A stretch of 51,429 nucleotides of DNA from an uncultured Xylophilus sp. Its GTDB lineage: Bacteria > Pseudomonadota > Gammaproteobacteria > Burkholderiales > Burkholderiaceae_C. Shown piece after piece: positions 42,129 through 49,943 of the stretch. Below the pieces are notes generated by a model, which worked only from the letters and a program-made list of their open reading frames with translations, had not been told where the DNA came from and did no database searches. Within the stretch, counting starts at the first letter, position 1, and each line of letters begins with the position of its first letter. The stretch is taken from contig CAJYQL010000030.1 of assembly GCA_913776965.1 (NCBI GenBank), forward strand, positions 1-51,429. Direction: 5' to 3'. The translations under genes were made by a program, and so were the position numbers.

Positions 42129-43174
42129 GCCTTGACGGCCCGGTCGGCCTGCGCCGGCAGGAAGCTGCGGTTGAAGAGCGCATCGGCCGACGGCCGGTTC
42201 TTCAGGCCGAACACCTCCACCACCTCGTCGACCTGTTGCTCCAACGTCAGTTTGCGGATGTCGCCGAGGCCGTGGCCGCGGGTGTCGGCGGCGGCCACGT
42301 ACTGGGCGGTGATGCCCCAGCGCTGCAACTCGATCTTCTCGTCGAGGATCGGCTCGCGGCTGCGGATCGCGGCGATGCCGGCGGCCGGATCGACCAGCAT
42401 CTCCTGGATGGCGCGGTTGGTGGCGCGCAAAAAGCCGGCGACCGCCTGCGGCTGCTGCACGATCAGCGCGTTGCTCGCGAGGATCGCGTTGCCGTAGAGG
42501 TTCACGCCCGCATCGGCGTACTTCAGCACCGCCAGGTCTTCCTGCTTCATGCGGGCGAACAGCGAGATGGCCGAGTCGTGGAAATAGGTGGCGGCATCGA
42601 CATCGCCGCGCACCATCACGTTGTCGCGGGCCGAGAAGTCGGTGGTGGACCAGGCGAACAGATCGGACGGCAGGCGCTGCTTGCGCGCGACCATCGGCCA
42701 GGCGCGCCGGGTCGATTCGACGGCCGCGGCGGCGACCTTCTTGCCTTTCAGGCTCGCGAAGTCGGTGGCCACGCCACGGTCGCGCCGGCCGATGATCACG
42801 AACGGTGCGCGGTTGTAGTACTGGTAGACCGCCTGCACCGGCGGGGTACCCGGGTTCTGGGCGTTGAACTCGACCAGCGAGCTGATGTCGCCCAGCCCCA
42901 TCGGATAGACGCCGCTGGCGATCCGGGTGATCGACGCGACCGAGCCGGCGCCCACGTCGATCGACACGTCCAGCCCTTCGGCGCGGTAGTAGCCCTTCTG
43001 CAGCGCCAGGAAGAACGGCGCGGTCTGGCCGTTGACGCGGAAGTCCAGGGTGAACTTGATCGGCACCAGCTTGCCGCCGGCGGGCGGCGCGGACTGGGCG
43101 TGCAGGCCCAGCGGTGCGAGGGCCGCGGCGAAGGCGGCAGCGGCGGGGGTGGCGAGGAAATGGCGGCGTTGCAT
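42125..43174 (-). CDS. NMT1/THI5-like ABC transporter substrate-binding protein
   Basis: 349-aa periplasmic solute-binding protein. The signal peptide MQRRHFLATPAAAAFAAALA has a Tat-like RRHFL. LVPIKFTLDFRVNGQTAPFF, GYYRAEGLDVSIDVG, and GVYPMGLGDISSLVEF are typical of the NMT1/SsuA family, which binds pyrimidine precursors, nitrate, sulfonates or purines. No permease or ATPase gene is in the window. The gene is the first of a two-gene unit and has a 115-nt leader downstream of the RNA motif at 43292-43350. Confidence 0.9.
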   Translation of the reverse strand: MQRRHFLATPAAAAFAAALAPLGLHAQSAPPAGGKLVPIKFTLDFRVNGQTAPFFLALQKGYYRAEGLDVSIDVGAGSVASITRIASGVYPMGLGDISSLVEFNAQNPGTPPVQAVYQYYNRAPFVIIGRRDRGVATDFASLKGKKVAAAAVESTRRAWPMVARKQRLPSDLFAWSTTDFSARDNVMVRGDVDAATYFHDSAISLFARMKQEDLAVLKYADAGVNLYGNAILASNALIVQQPQAVAGFLRATNRAIQEMLVDPAAGIAAIRSREPILDEKIELQRWGITAQYVAAADTRGHGLGDIRKLTLEQQVDEVVEVFGLKNRPSADALFNRSFLPAQADRAVKA

Positions 43175-43291
43175 GGCGGGCGCTCCGGGAAACGGCAGGC
43201 AGCTTGAGGAAACCGGTGCCGGAGGTGGCGCCGCGCCGTCTGCAGGCGGCTGCAGGGGCGAAGCGGTCACCGGCCGGCAGCCGGTGCATCA

Positions 43292-43350
43292 AGAGCAATT
43301 TCCGGGCGTCGCCTCCCCATCGGGGTGCGGGCGCTGAACGCTTCTACTCT
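43292..43350 (-). ncRNA. Putative NMT1-motif (xanthine) riboswitch, leftward copy
   Basis: Minus-strand RNA begins AGAGUAGAAGCGUUCAGCG and ends CCCGGAAAUUGCUCU, with P1 formed by AGAG/CUCU, conserved unpaired segments UAGAAGCG and GGAAAUUG, and an inner stem capped by a CCCC-GAU-GGGG hairpin. The identical layout with compensating stem changes is found mirrored at 43451-43511. From memory this matches the NMT1 RNA motif, reported as a xanthine sensor upstream of NMT1-type transporters and purine genes. Downstream gene is exactly such a transporter protein. Confidence 0.7.
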
Positions 43351-43450
43351 CTCGCAGCGGGCTTTGCAGGTTGCATGCCAGCGTGGCCGGGCAGGGCCTG
43401 CGGGCAGCGGATGCGGCGGGCTGGCCCGGTCCTTGCACGCAGGGACGGCG

Positions 43451-43511
43451 AGAGTAGAAGCGTCCACCGTCCGTCCTGCCCCAGGCAGTGCGGGCGACCG
43501 GGAATTGCTCT
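43451..43511 (+). ncRNA. Putative NMT1-motif (xanthine) riboswitch, rightward copy
   Basis: Begins AGAGUAGAAGCGUCCACCG and ends ACCGGGAAUUGCUCU. P1 is AGAG/CUCU. The inner stem CGUCCGU/GCGGGCG carries a CUGCC-CCA-GGCAG hairpin whose sequence differs entirely from the leftward copy while pairing is kept. The 3' side of P1 overlaps the arm CUCCGGA (43510-43516), which can pair with UCCGGAG (43535-43541) around a GGAGG ribosome-binding site for a 30-codon leader ORF (43548-43640), so P1 and that hairpin exclude each other. Confidence 0.7.
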
Positions 43512-43614
43512 CCGGACCCGCGCGGCGCGGCACCTCCGGAGGGCACGATGCACTCCTGTCGGGCATCACCGTCGCGCAGGAGCCGCCCATCCATCCTCTC
43601 GACGGAGTTTTCCG

Positions 43615-44676
43615 ATGACGCTAGCCCTGATTTCCTCTGACGCCGTTTCCGCCCCGCACGACGCGGCCGACGCTTCCTCTTCCTCCTCCTCCTCCTCGGC
43701 CGTCTGGGCCGAACTGCAGAAGGAGTCGCGCATGGGCGCGCTCGGCGCCGAGACCGGTCGGCGCGAGATCCGCCGTATCAGCCTGGCCGACTTCGACCGC
43801 CGCCGCGACGAGATCGCCGCCCAGCTGTGGGATGCGGCGGTGGACGTGGGCTTTTTCCAACTGGTGGACCACGGCCTGCCGCTCGACACCATCCGCGCCG
43901 CCTTCGCCGAGGCCGAGCGCTTCTTCGCGCTGCCCGACGCGGTGAAGGCCCGCCGGCCGCTGCAGAAGGCGCTGAACGCTGGCTGGGAAAGCAAGGCGCA
44001 GGTGCGGCCCTCCACCGGCACGCCCGACCAGAAGGAGAGCTACCAGATCACCCGCCCGCACATGGACGGGCTGTGGCCGACCGAGGACGAACTGCCGGGC
44101 TTCCGCACCGCACTGCTCGCGTTCGAGGCGCAGAGCCGCGCGATCGGGATGCAAGTGTTGTCCTGCTTCGCGGACCGGCTCGGGCTGGCGCGCGACTTCT
44201 TCGACCGCGCCCACAACCCCGACAGCCCGCACTACCAGAGCACCCTGCGCCTGCTGCACTACTACGCCATCCCGCCCGAGGCGCAGGCCAACCTCGACCT
44301 GTGGCGCGCCGGTGCGCACACCGATTTCGACTGCCTGACGCTGCTCTACCAGCGCCAGGGCCAGGGCGGCCTGCAGGTCTGCCCCGGGAAGGAGATGGAT
44401 GCGCAGGAATGGACCCCGATCCCGCCGGACGAGGACGCGATCACCTGCAACATCGGCGACATGCTGATGCGCTGGAGCGACGACCAGCTGCCGAGCAATT
44501 TCCACCGGGTGAAGAACCCGCTGCCCGGCGAATACATGGGCCCGCGCTACAGCTTGGCGTTCTTCTGCCAGGCCGACAAGGACGTGCTGATCGAGAGCCC
44601 GTCGGGCAAGTACCCGCCGATCACCGCCGGCGACTACCTGAAGCAGCGGGTGGCCGCGAACTTCAAGGCGTACTGA
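43615..44676 (+). CDS. Isopropenicillin N synthase-type Fe(II)/2-oxoglutarate oxygenase
   Basis: 353 aa. An N-terminal region with an eight-serine run encoded by a TCC tract, then the DIOX_N domain (~45-165; WDAAVDVGFFQLVDHGLP) and the catalytic 2OG-FeII_Oxy domain (~200-330). Iron ligands are His and Asp in RAGAHTDFDCLTLLYQ and the distal His in SNFHRVKNP; the co-substrate anchor is RYSLAFF. Substrate unknown. Its leader carries a putative xanthine riboswitch and it is divergent from a purine-like uptake/deaminase unit, so a purine hydroxylase (for example xanthine to urate) is a reasonable guess. The start ATG follows GGAG at a fair distance; a 30-codon leader ORF overlaps it. Confidence 0.88.
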   Translation: MTLALISSDAVSAPHDAADASSSSSSSSAVWAELQKESRMGALGAETGRREIRRISLADFDRRRDEIAAQLWDAAVDVGFFQLVDHGLPLDTIRAAFAEAERFFALPDAVKARRPLQKALNAGWESKAQVRPSTGTPDQKESYQITRPHMDGLWPTEDELPGFRTALLAFEAQSRAIGMQVLSCFADRLGLARDFFDRAHNPDSPHYQSTLRLLHYYAIPPEAQANLDLWRAGAHTDFDCLTLLYQRQGQGGLQVCPGKEMDAQEWTPIPPDEDAITCNIGDMLMRWSDDQLPSNFHRVKNPLPGEYMGPRYSLAFFCQADKDVLIESPSGKYPPITAGDYLKQRVAANFKAY

Positions 44677-44706
44677 TCGGGACGGGGCAGGGGCGCGGGC
44701 GGGCGG

Positions 44707-45351
44707 TCAGGCCGGCAGGCAGACCAGCTGCAGCCGCGGCGATTCGAGCTTCTCGGCGTAGAAGCCGTCGCGCGCGGGCGAGACCAGCGCCCGCAGGCCG
44801 CCCATCAGGTCCACCGTCTCGCCGGACTTGCGCTCGCGGTAGCACTTGCCGAGCGTCTCCACGCTGCGGCGCAGGGCGGCGGCCTGCGCCTTGTCGGTCT
44901 TCTCGAGCGCCTGGGCCTGCGCGGCCAGCCACTGCTCGTAGCCGGCGAGCGACTTGTCCTGCAGTTTGGCGTCCTCGGGGGCCGGGACCATGCTGGCATA
45001 GAGGGCGCGCAGGCTCTCGGCGCCGTCCTGCGCCAGCTTCAGGGCCACGTCGTAGTGGACTTCGTAGGCCGGCTGCCGGTACACCACCCGGCGGACCGCG
45101 TACTGCAGGGTGCCCTGGTCGCCGCCGAGCCGCCGCACCAGGTCGCGCGCCTGGGCGCTCGACGGGTCCTGCGCATAGTCCTCCTGCAGCGCCTTGGTGA
45201 TCTGCTCGTCTTCCGGATAGGCCGGGCCGGCGGCCCGGCCCGGGGGCGTGCCCACCGGGTCGCAGCCGCTCAGGGCGGCCAGGGTGCCCAGCACCAGGGC
45301 GGTGCCGGTGCACCGGCGAAGGACAGGTCGAGCAGATCGGAAAAGGCGCAT
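44707..45351 (-). CDS. Putative lipoprotein, function unknown
   Basis: 214 aa. Lipobox LAALSGC after a short hydrophobic signal, followed by a helical, charged domain. Residues ~110-175 (YEQWLAAQAQALEKTDKAQA region) look coiled-coil. Two further cysteines (CYRER and CLP near the end) could form a disulphide. No family recognised. The ATG at 45351 is used because it directly precedes the signal; the frame is open 29 codons upstream without signal-like sequence. Converges with the oxygenase gene with a 30-bp gap. Confidence 0.75.
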   Translation of the reverse strand: MRLFRSARPVLRRCTGTALVLGTLAALSGCDPVGTPPGRAAGPAYPEDEQITKALQEDYAQDPSSAQARDLVRRLGGDQGTLQYAVRRVVYRQPAYEVHYDVALKLAQDGAESLRALYASMVPAPEDAKLQDKSLAGYEQWLAAQAQALEKTDKAQAAALRRSVETLGKCYRERKSGETVDLMGGLRALVSPARDGFYAEKLESPRLQLVCLPA

Positions 45352-45741
45352 GGCGGGCAGAAGCGGGGCTGAAAAGGGCCGGCCAGTGTGCGCGAGGCCG
45401 GGCCGTGCGCGACGTGGGAAGGCTCCTACACGTCTCAAAACCGATGAAGTTGTGAGCAGGCGCTAATGGAAATATCCGGGGCCTGGCGGTCGCTCCGCGC
45501 CGTGGCGATGTTGGCGCATGCTTACGATAAATCTACCGTGGATTCAAGCGCTTTTGCCGATTTTCACGGTGCGGTCGGGCAGGGGCAAAACCGTGCCGGC
45601 AGGGTGCGACCGTCCTGAACAGGGCTTTACAACTAAGTCAGAACCGCTGCAGGACCCGGCCTACAGTGCGGCCACGGCCCGGGCACCGGCGCCGTTTTCC
45701 ACACCACCGGGCCCTTGCGCTCGACCGACCCAGGAGTACGC
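45352..45741. other. Intergenic region before the fibre locus, no gene seen
   Basis: 390 bp between divergent genes, AT-richer than its surroundings from 45420 to 45660. It probably holds the promoter of the fibre locus. ACGGT (45566) and ACCGT (45590) form an imperfect inverted repeat. No clear -10/-35 pair, riboswitch or ORF could be supported. Confidence 0.4.
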
Positions 45742-46110
45742 ATGAACAAGTTCACCGCCGCCACCATCGCCTCGGCACTCGCCCTCTGCGCCGCCTCGTC
45801 CTTCGCCCAGAGCGGCTCCGGCAGCATCCCCGGCATCGGCAAGGGCTCCGGCTCCGCCGGCTCCGACATCGTCAACAGCCGCATCACCGTGGCCGGCAAC
45901 AAGGCCACCGACGTGATGGCCATCGGCGGCTCGGCCGGCGTGATGAAGCTGGCCGGCAGCGTCGACATGGCCGGTACCGCCAACGTCAACAGCGTGAACA
46001 TCACCGGTTCCCGCCTGAACAACGCCGACATCACCGTCAGCAACAACGAAGCCACCGGCATCAAGGCGATCGGCGGTACCGCCAACGTCAACAGCGTGAA
46101 CATCAACTAA
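45742..46110 (+). CDS. Small secreted repeat protein, probable fibre subunit
   Basis: 122 aa. Signal peptide (NKFTAATIASALALCAASSF, cleavage after AQ), a Ser/Gly-rich segment, then two imperfect repeats: VNSRITVAGNKATDVMAIGG and LNNADITVSNNEATGIKAIG, each followed by (T)ANVNSVNI. The same I-T-V-x-G-N-x-A-x-x-V/I-x-A-x-G-G motif makes up most of the 1081-aa protein 17 bp downstream. Asn/Ser/Gly/Val-rich with no cysteine in the mature chain, as in amyloid-like curli subunits. A strong Shine-Dalgarno (AGGAG, 45732-45736) suggests high expression. Family not recognised. Confidence 0.85.
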   Translation: MNKFTAATIASALALCAASSFAQSGSGSIPGIGKGSGSAGSDIVNSRITVAGNKATDVMAIGGSAGVMKLAGSVDMAGTANVNSVNITGSRLNNADITVSNNEATGIKAIGGTANVNSVNIN

Positions 46111-46127
46111 AGGAGAAAGGCCGCCGC

Positions 46128-49100
46128 ATGCCGCCGATGACGCGCCCGTCGCCCCCGCACCGCATCCGTCCGCTGGCCGCTGCCGCACTCGCGCTGGCCG
46201 GCGCCGCCAGCGTCTGGCCCTCGGCCGCCCCCGCACAGTCGGTGCTCGGCTGGAGCCAGGTGCAGCGCGCGGGCAGCCAGGTCGAGCAGAGCCGCGCCAC
46301 GGTCGCGGGCAACCGGGCCGATGGACCGGTCTCCGCGACGGGCGGGGTGCTGTCGTCGGGCTCGGGCGTGGTCGGCGCGCTGGCGCTGTCGGCCCAGGCC
46401 CAGGCGAACGCCATCGGACTGACCGGCGTGGAGGCGCGCAACGCGCGGCTGCAGGTGCTGCAGAACCAGGTCGGCGGCTTCGTCGAGGCGCTCGGCGGCA
46501 CGGCTGCCGCCAACAGCGTGCTGGTATCGGCCGGCGGCGGCCGCCAGCCACTGACCGACAGCCAGCTCGTCCTGAGCGGCAACCGCGCCGGCCGGGTGCA
46601 GGCGACCGGCGGCATCGCCAGCGCGGCTGCAGGCCTGGGTGCGGTGCAGGTCGGCGCGCAGGCGCTGGCCAACAGCATCGGCGCCGACCAGACGGCGCTG
46701 CGCAGGGTGCAGGCGACGCTCGCCGACAACCGTGGCGACGGTGTGGGCGCCCTCGGCGGCACGGCACGGGCCAACGGCCTGTTCGCCGCCCGCAGCACGC
46801 TCGACGATGTGCGGGTCACCCAGACGGGCAACATCGCCCAGGAGATTTCGGCCGCAGGCGGCAGCGCCAGCCTCGGCTACGGCGCCGTCGCGCAGGCGGG
46901 CCTGGACGGCAGCGCCGCGGCGAACGCGGTGCTCGCGACGCAGAGTCGGATCGCCGGCGCCACCTTCCAGCAGCAGGACAACACCGCCCGCAACCTGTCG
47001 GCGCGCGGCGGCGCGGCCTGGGCCAACAGCATCGGCCTGCAGCAGGTCGATGGCGACCTGCGCCAGTACCGCGCATCGGTCGCGGGCAATACCGCCGACG
47101 GCGTGCGTTCCGAAGGCGGTGCCGCCTCGGTGGCCGGCGGAGTGCTGGCGGAGCTGCAGGTCGCGTCGCTCGCGCTGGCGAATGCGGTGTCGGTCCAGCA
47201 GGGCCAGCTGCGCGGGTCCGCGCAGCACACCGTCACCGGCAACCGTGCGCAGGACATCGTCGCCCGGGGCGGCGCCGCGGCGGCTAACAGCCTCTGGCTG
47301 GCCGATGCGACGCTGCAGGACACCGACGTGCGCATCGACGGCAATACGGCACGCGGCGTGCAGTCCGGCGGCTTCTCGGGCAGCGTGGCCGGCGGGCTGG
47401 GCGCCTCGGCCCGGCAGAACGGCAGCGCCACTGCCAACAGCGTGGCGGTCGCCGGCTCCGAGGTGCGCGGTGCGGCGCTCACGCTGTCGAACAACACGGC
47501 CACCGACCTGTCCGCCCAGGGCGGCGCTACCCAGGCCAACGCGATCAGCGTGGAGCGCGGCGACGGCGGTGCATCCCGGCTGGCCGCGCGCACCACGGTC
47601 ACCGGCAACACGGCATCGCAGATGTCGTCGCGCGGCAGCAGCGCCTCGGTCGCGGCAGGACTCGCCAGCGCCGACAGCAATGCCCGCGCCGCGGCCAACG
47701 CGGTCGTGCTGAAGGACGATGCGCAGGTCGACTGCGGATCGCCGCTCGCGCTGTCCACCAACACGGCGCGCGGCATCACGGGCCATGGCGGCACCGCGCT
47801 GGTCAATGCGCTGGCGCTCTACCGCGGCGCGCGGCTCGGCGCCAGCCCGGTCACGATTTCCGGCAACACCGCGACCGACGTGGCCAGCGGCGGCGGCAGC
47901 GGCCAGGCGGTCGGCATCGGGTCCGCGAAGAACGGCATCGCCGTCGCCAACGGCCTGTACATGGAAGGCTCTGGCGCAGTGCGGCTGCAGGAGTCGCCGC
48001 TGACCGTCTCCGGCAACACCGCCGCGGCGCTGAACGCCGACGGCGGCCGGATCAACGCCAATGCGGTCGCGCTCAACGGCGCGGCCGACGTGCAGGGCAG
48101 CCGGCTGACCGTCGGCGGCAACACGGCGCGCGGGATCCGCAGCCGGGGGCAGGAAGGCACCGTCGCCGGCGTGGCGGTGATCGACCGTGGCGTCGGCACC
48201 GCCAGCGCCAACGCGCTGCAGGTGCTCGGGCGGCTGCAGTCGGCAGCGCTCACGCTCACCGGCAACACGGCGACGGACGTGTCGGCAGAGCAGGGCTTGG
48301 CGCTCGCGAACGCCGCCACGGTGGACGACGGTGCGCGGGTCGAGGGCGGCAGCACCACCATCGCCGGCAACACCGCATCCGGCGTGCAGGCGGCCGACGG
48401 ACGGACTGCCACCGCCAACAGCGTCTACCACCAGGGCCGCGCGGCCGACACGCAGGTCGCGGTGACCGGCAACCGCGGCGGCGCGCAGGCGGGCGGCGGC
48501 AAGGACGCGACCGCCAACAGCGTGCGCAACCGCGACGGCGCCCGCATGACGGGCGGCAACGTCACCGTCGCCGGCAACCAGGGCAACGCCGCGCGCGGCG
48601 GCACCGTCAACAGCGTGGACAACCAGGGCCGGCTCGAAGGCGGCAGCATCACCGTGCTGAACAACCGCGGCTCGGCGGCCGACGGCGGCATTGCCAACAG
48701 CGTGGCCAACGACGGCCGCATCGCCGGCGGCCGCATCGCGATCATCGGCAACCAGGGCGACGCGCGCGGCGACGGTAGCCTGGCGAATGCGGTCTCCAAC
48801 GCCGGGCGCATCGTGGACAGCAACATCCTGATCGCCGGCAACACCGGCAGCGCGAGCGGCGGCGGCATGGCAAACGCGGTGCGCAACAAGGGCCGCATTT
48901 CGGGGGCGAGCATCACCATCAGCAACAACCGCGGCACAGCATCGGGCGGCGGCGTCGTCAACAGCGTGGACAACCGCGGCACGCTGACCGGGCGGGTCGT
49001 GATCGCCGGCAACAGCGGATCGGCCTCGAACGGCGGCACCGCGAATTCGCTGGTCAACCACGGGACGATGAGCGGACGTGTCGCGATCGTCGGCAATCGG

Positions 49101-49373
49101 GGCAGCGCCGCGGGCGGCACGGTGAACTCGGTCGTGAACCGCGGAGTCATCACCGGCGCCGTAACAATTGCAGGCAATGGGGGTGGGGCGGTGAGCGGTA
49201 TAACGACCAACACCGTACGCACCAGCATGGGCGGGGTGCTCACCGGATCGGCCGCCGTGTCCGCCGGCATCCCGAGCGTCGCCAATCCGGGCATCACCAC
49301 CCTGCGGCCCTCCACCGGCGTCATCAACCATTCGGTGACCGTGGGGCCGGTGACCAACCGGGTCAACCTCTAG
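46128..49373 (+). CDS. Large secreted GN-repeat protein (beta-helix/amyloid-like adhesin)
   Basis: 1081 aa. Signal peptide (~1-37, ending APAQS). Residues ~40-800 contain about fifteen imperfect repeats of ~45-55 aa built on x-T-V-x-G-N-T-A-x-D-V-x-A-x-G-G followed by A-N-S-V/A. Residues 804-1033 are eight tighter units of 27-30 aa (GRISGASITISNNRGTASGG type). A unique C-terminal ~48 aa ends in TNRVNL. Essentially no Lys or Trp, one Cys. Hydrophobic alternation around GN turns suggests a solenoid or amyloid-like cross-beta fold. No autotransporter beta-barrel, LPXTG or type V signal is seen, so export should rely on the neighbouring CsgG-family pore. Shine-Dalgarno AGGAG lies 12 nt upstream. 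An ATG three codons later is an alternative start. Confidence 0.85.
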   Translation: MPPMTRPSPPHRIRPLAAAALALAGAASVWPSAAPAQSVLGWSQVQRAGSQVEQSRATVAGNRADGPVSATGGVLSSGSGVVGALALSAQAQANAIGLTGVEARNARLQVLQNQVGGFVEALGGTAAANSVLVSAGGGRQPLTDSQLVLSGNRAGRVQATGGIASAAAGLGAVQVGAQALANSIGADQTALRRVQATLADNRGDGVGALGGTARANGLFAARSTLDDVRVTQTGNIAQEISAAGGSASLGYGAVAQAGLDGSAAANAVLATQSRIAGATFQQQDNTARNLSARGGAAWANSIGLQQVDGDLRQYRASVAGNTADGVRSEGGAASVAGGVLAELQVASLALANAVSVQQGQLRGSAQHTVTGNRAQDIVARGGAAAANSLWLADATLQDTDVRIDGNTARGVQSGGFSGSVAGGLGASARQNGSATANSVAVAGSEVRGAALTLSNNTATDLSAQGGATQANAISVERGDGGASRLAARTTVTGNTASQMSSRGSSASVAAGLASADSNARAAANAVVLKDDAQVDCGSPLALSTNTARGITGHGGTALVNALALYRGARLGASPVTISGNTATDVASGGGSGQAVGIGSAKNGIAVANGLYMEGSGAVRLQESPLTVSGNTAAALNADGGRINANAVALNGAADVQGSRLTVGGNTARGIRSRGQEGTVAGVAVIDRGVGTASANALQVLGRLQSAALTLTGNTATDVSAEQGLALANAATVDDGARVEGGSTTIAGNTASGVQAADGRTATANSVYHQGRAADTQVAVTGNRGGAQAGGGKDATANSVRNRDGARMTGGNVTVAGNQGNAARGGTVNSVDNQGRLEGGSITVLNNRGSAADGGIANSVANDGRIAGGRIAIIGNQGDARGDGSLANAVSNAGRIVDSNILIAGNTGSASGGGMANAVRNKGRISGASITISNNRGTASGGGVVNSVDNRGTLTGRVVIAGNSGSASNGGTANSLVNHGTMSGRVAIVGNRGSAAGGTVNSVVNRGVITGAVTIAGNGGGAVSGITTNTVRTSMGGVLTGSAAVSAGIPSVANPGITTLRPSTGVINHSVTVGPVTNRVNL
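48537..49226 (+). repeat. Tandem 27-30-codon units in the large secreted protein
   Basis: Eight consecutive units of 30, 29, 30, 29, 29, 28, 27 and 28 residues, each with G-x-x-x-G..(I/V)(T/A)(I/V)-x-(G/N)N-x-G-x-A..G-G-x-x-N-(S/A)-V. DNA identity between units is moderate, so duplications are not very recent. Confidence 0.8.
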
Positions 49374-49399
49374 AACGACCGATCGGCGAGGAGCACACG

Positions 49400-49843
49400 A
49401 TGGATTCGCAACACCCATTTCCGCGCGCGGCGCTGCGCGGGCTCGGCCTGGCCGCGCTGGTGCTGGGCGTCACCGCGGCCCAGGCGCAGCTGGTGAACTA
49501 CGGTGGGCCGATGGCGGCCTACAAGGACCAGCGCGACGGCGGCATCAAGCTGCTCGACAGCGTGACGCCCGGCGTCGCGGCCAAGACCACCGTCAACCGG
49601 GCGCTGCTGCGCAGCCAGGTCACCGACCAGGCCGCGCTGGTGCAGCCCGACGGCACCCTGAAACTGCCGGCCGACCAGACCAACCTGGTCGTGCGCACCG
49701 GCTACGACAACGTCACGCAGGGCGCGGACGGCGTGGTGCGCATCGCCAGCCCCAGCATCCAGGGCAACGTGACCGGCAACGTGGTGCTGTTCGTCGACGG
49801 CAAGGGCGTCGAGAACATCACCGTGCTCAACAACGGCCGCTGA
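49400..49843 (+). CDS. HfaA-like small secreted protein
   Basis: 147 aa. Signal peptide (LGLAALVLGVTAAQAQ), then a mature chain beginning LVNYGGPMAAYKDQRDGGIK with alternating polar/hydrophobic stretches and no cysteine, ending GKGVENITVLNNGR. Its size, signal and position directly before a CsgG-family gene match HfaA, the small amyloid-like holdfast-anchoring protein of Caulobacter. My sequence-level confidence in homology is moderate. A clear Shine-Dalgarno (GAGGAG) precedes the ATG; 26 bp after the large repeat gene. Confidence 0.75.
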   Translation: MDSQHPFPRAALRGLGLAALVLGVTAAQAQLVNYGGPMAAYKDQRDGGIKLLDSVTPGVAAKTTVNRALLRSQVTDQAALVQPDGTLKLPADQTNLVVRTGYDNVTQGADGVVRIASPSIQGNVTGNVVLFVDGKGVENITVLNNGR

Positions 49844-49943
49844 GCGCGCAGCGCGCGCCACGCACGGCGCCGGCACACCGCTTCGGGAGGGGAGCGTGCC
49901 GGCCGCCCCGGCCTCGGGTTTCCAACCACCTGCATCCGCCAGC

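Noticed and set aside
43114-43614. In-frame N-terminal extension of the oxygenase through the riboswitch region
   Set aside because: The extension would translate the structured RNA; sequence is Arg/Cys-rich and unlike the family, and the ATG at 43615 has a nearby GGAG.
45510-45525. Sigma-54-like TGGCGC..TTAC before the fibre locus
   Set aside because: The essential GC of the -12 element is not matched (TTAC, not TTGC).
48537-49226. CRISPR-like periodicity of ~84-90 bp
   Set aside because: The periodicity keeps codon phase and encodes a protein repeat; units diverge throughout with no identical repeats separated by unique spacers.
46107-49418. A 1103-codon open frame on the minus strand opposite the large repeat protein
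   Set aside because: Plus strand has a signal peptide, ordered repeats and a Shine-Dalgarno; the antisense frame has none of these.
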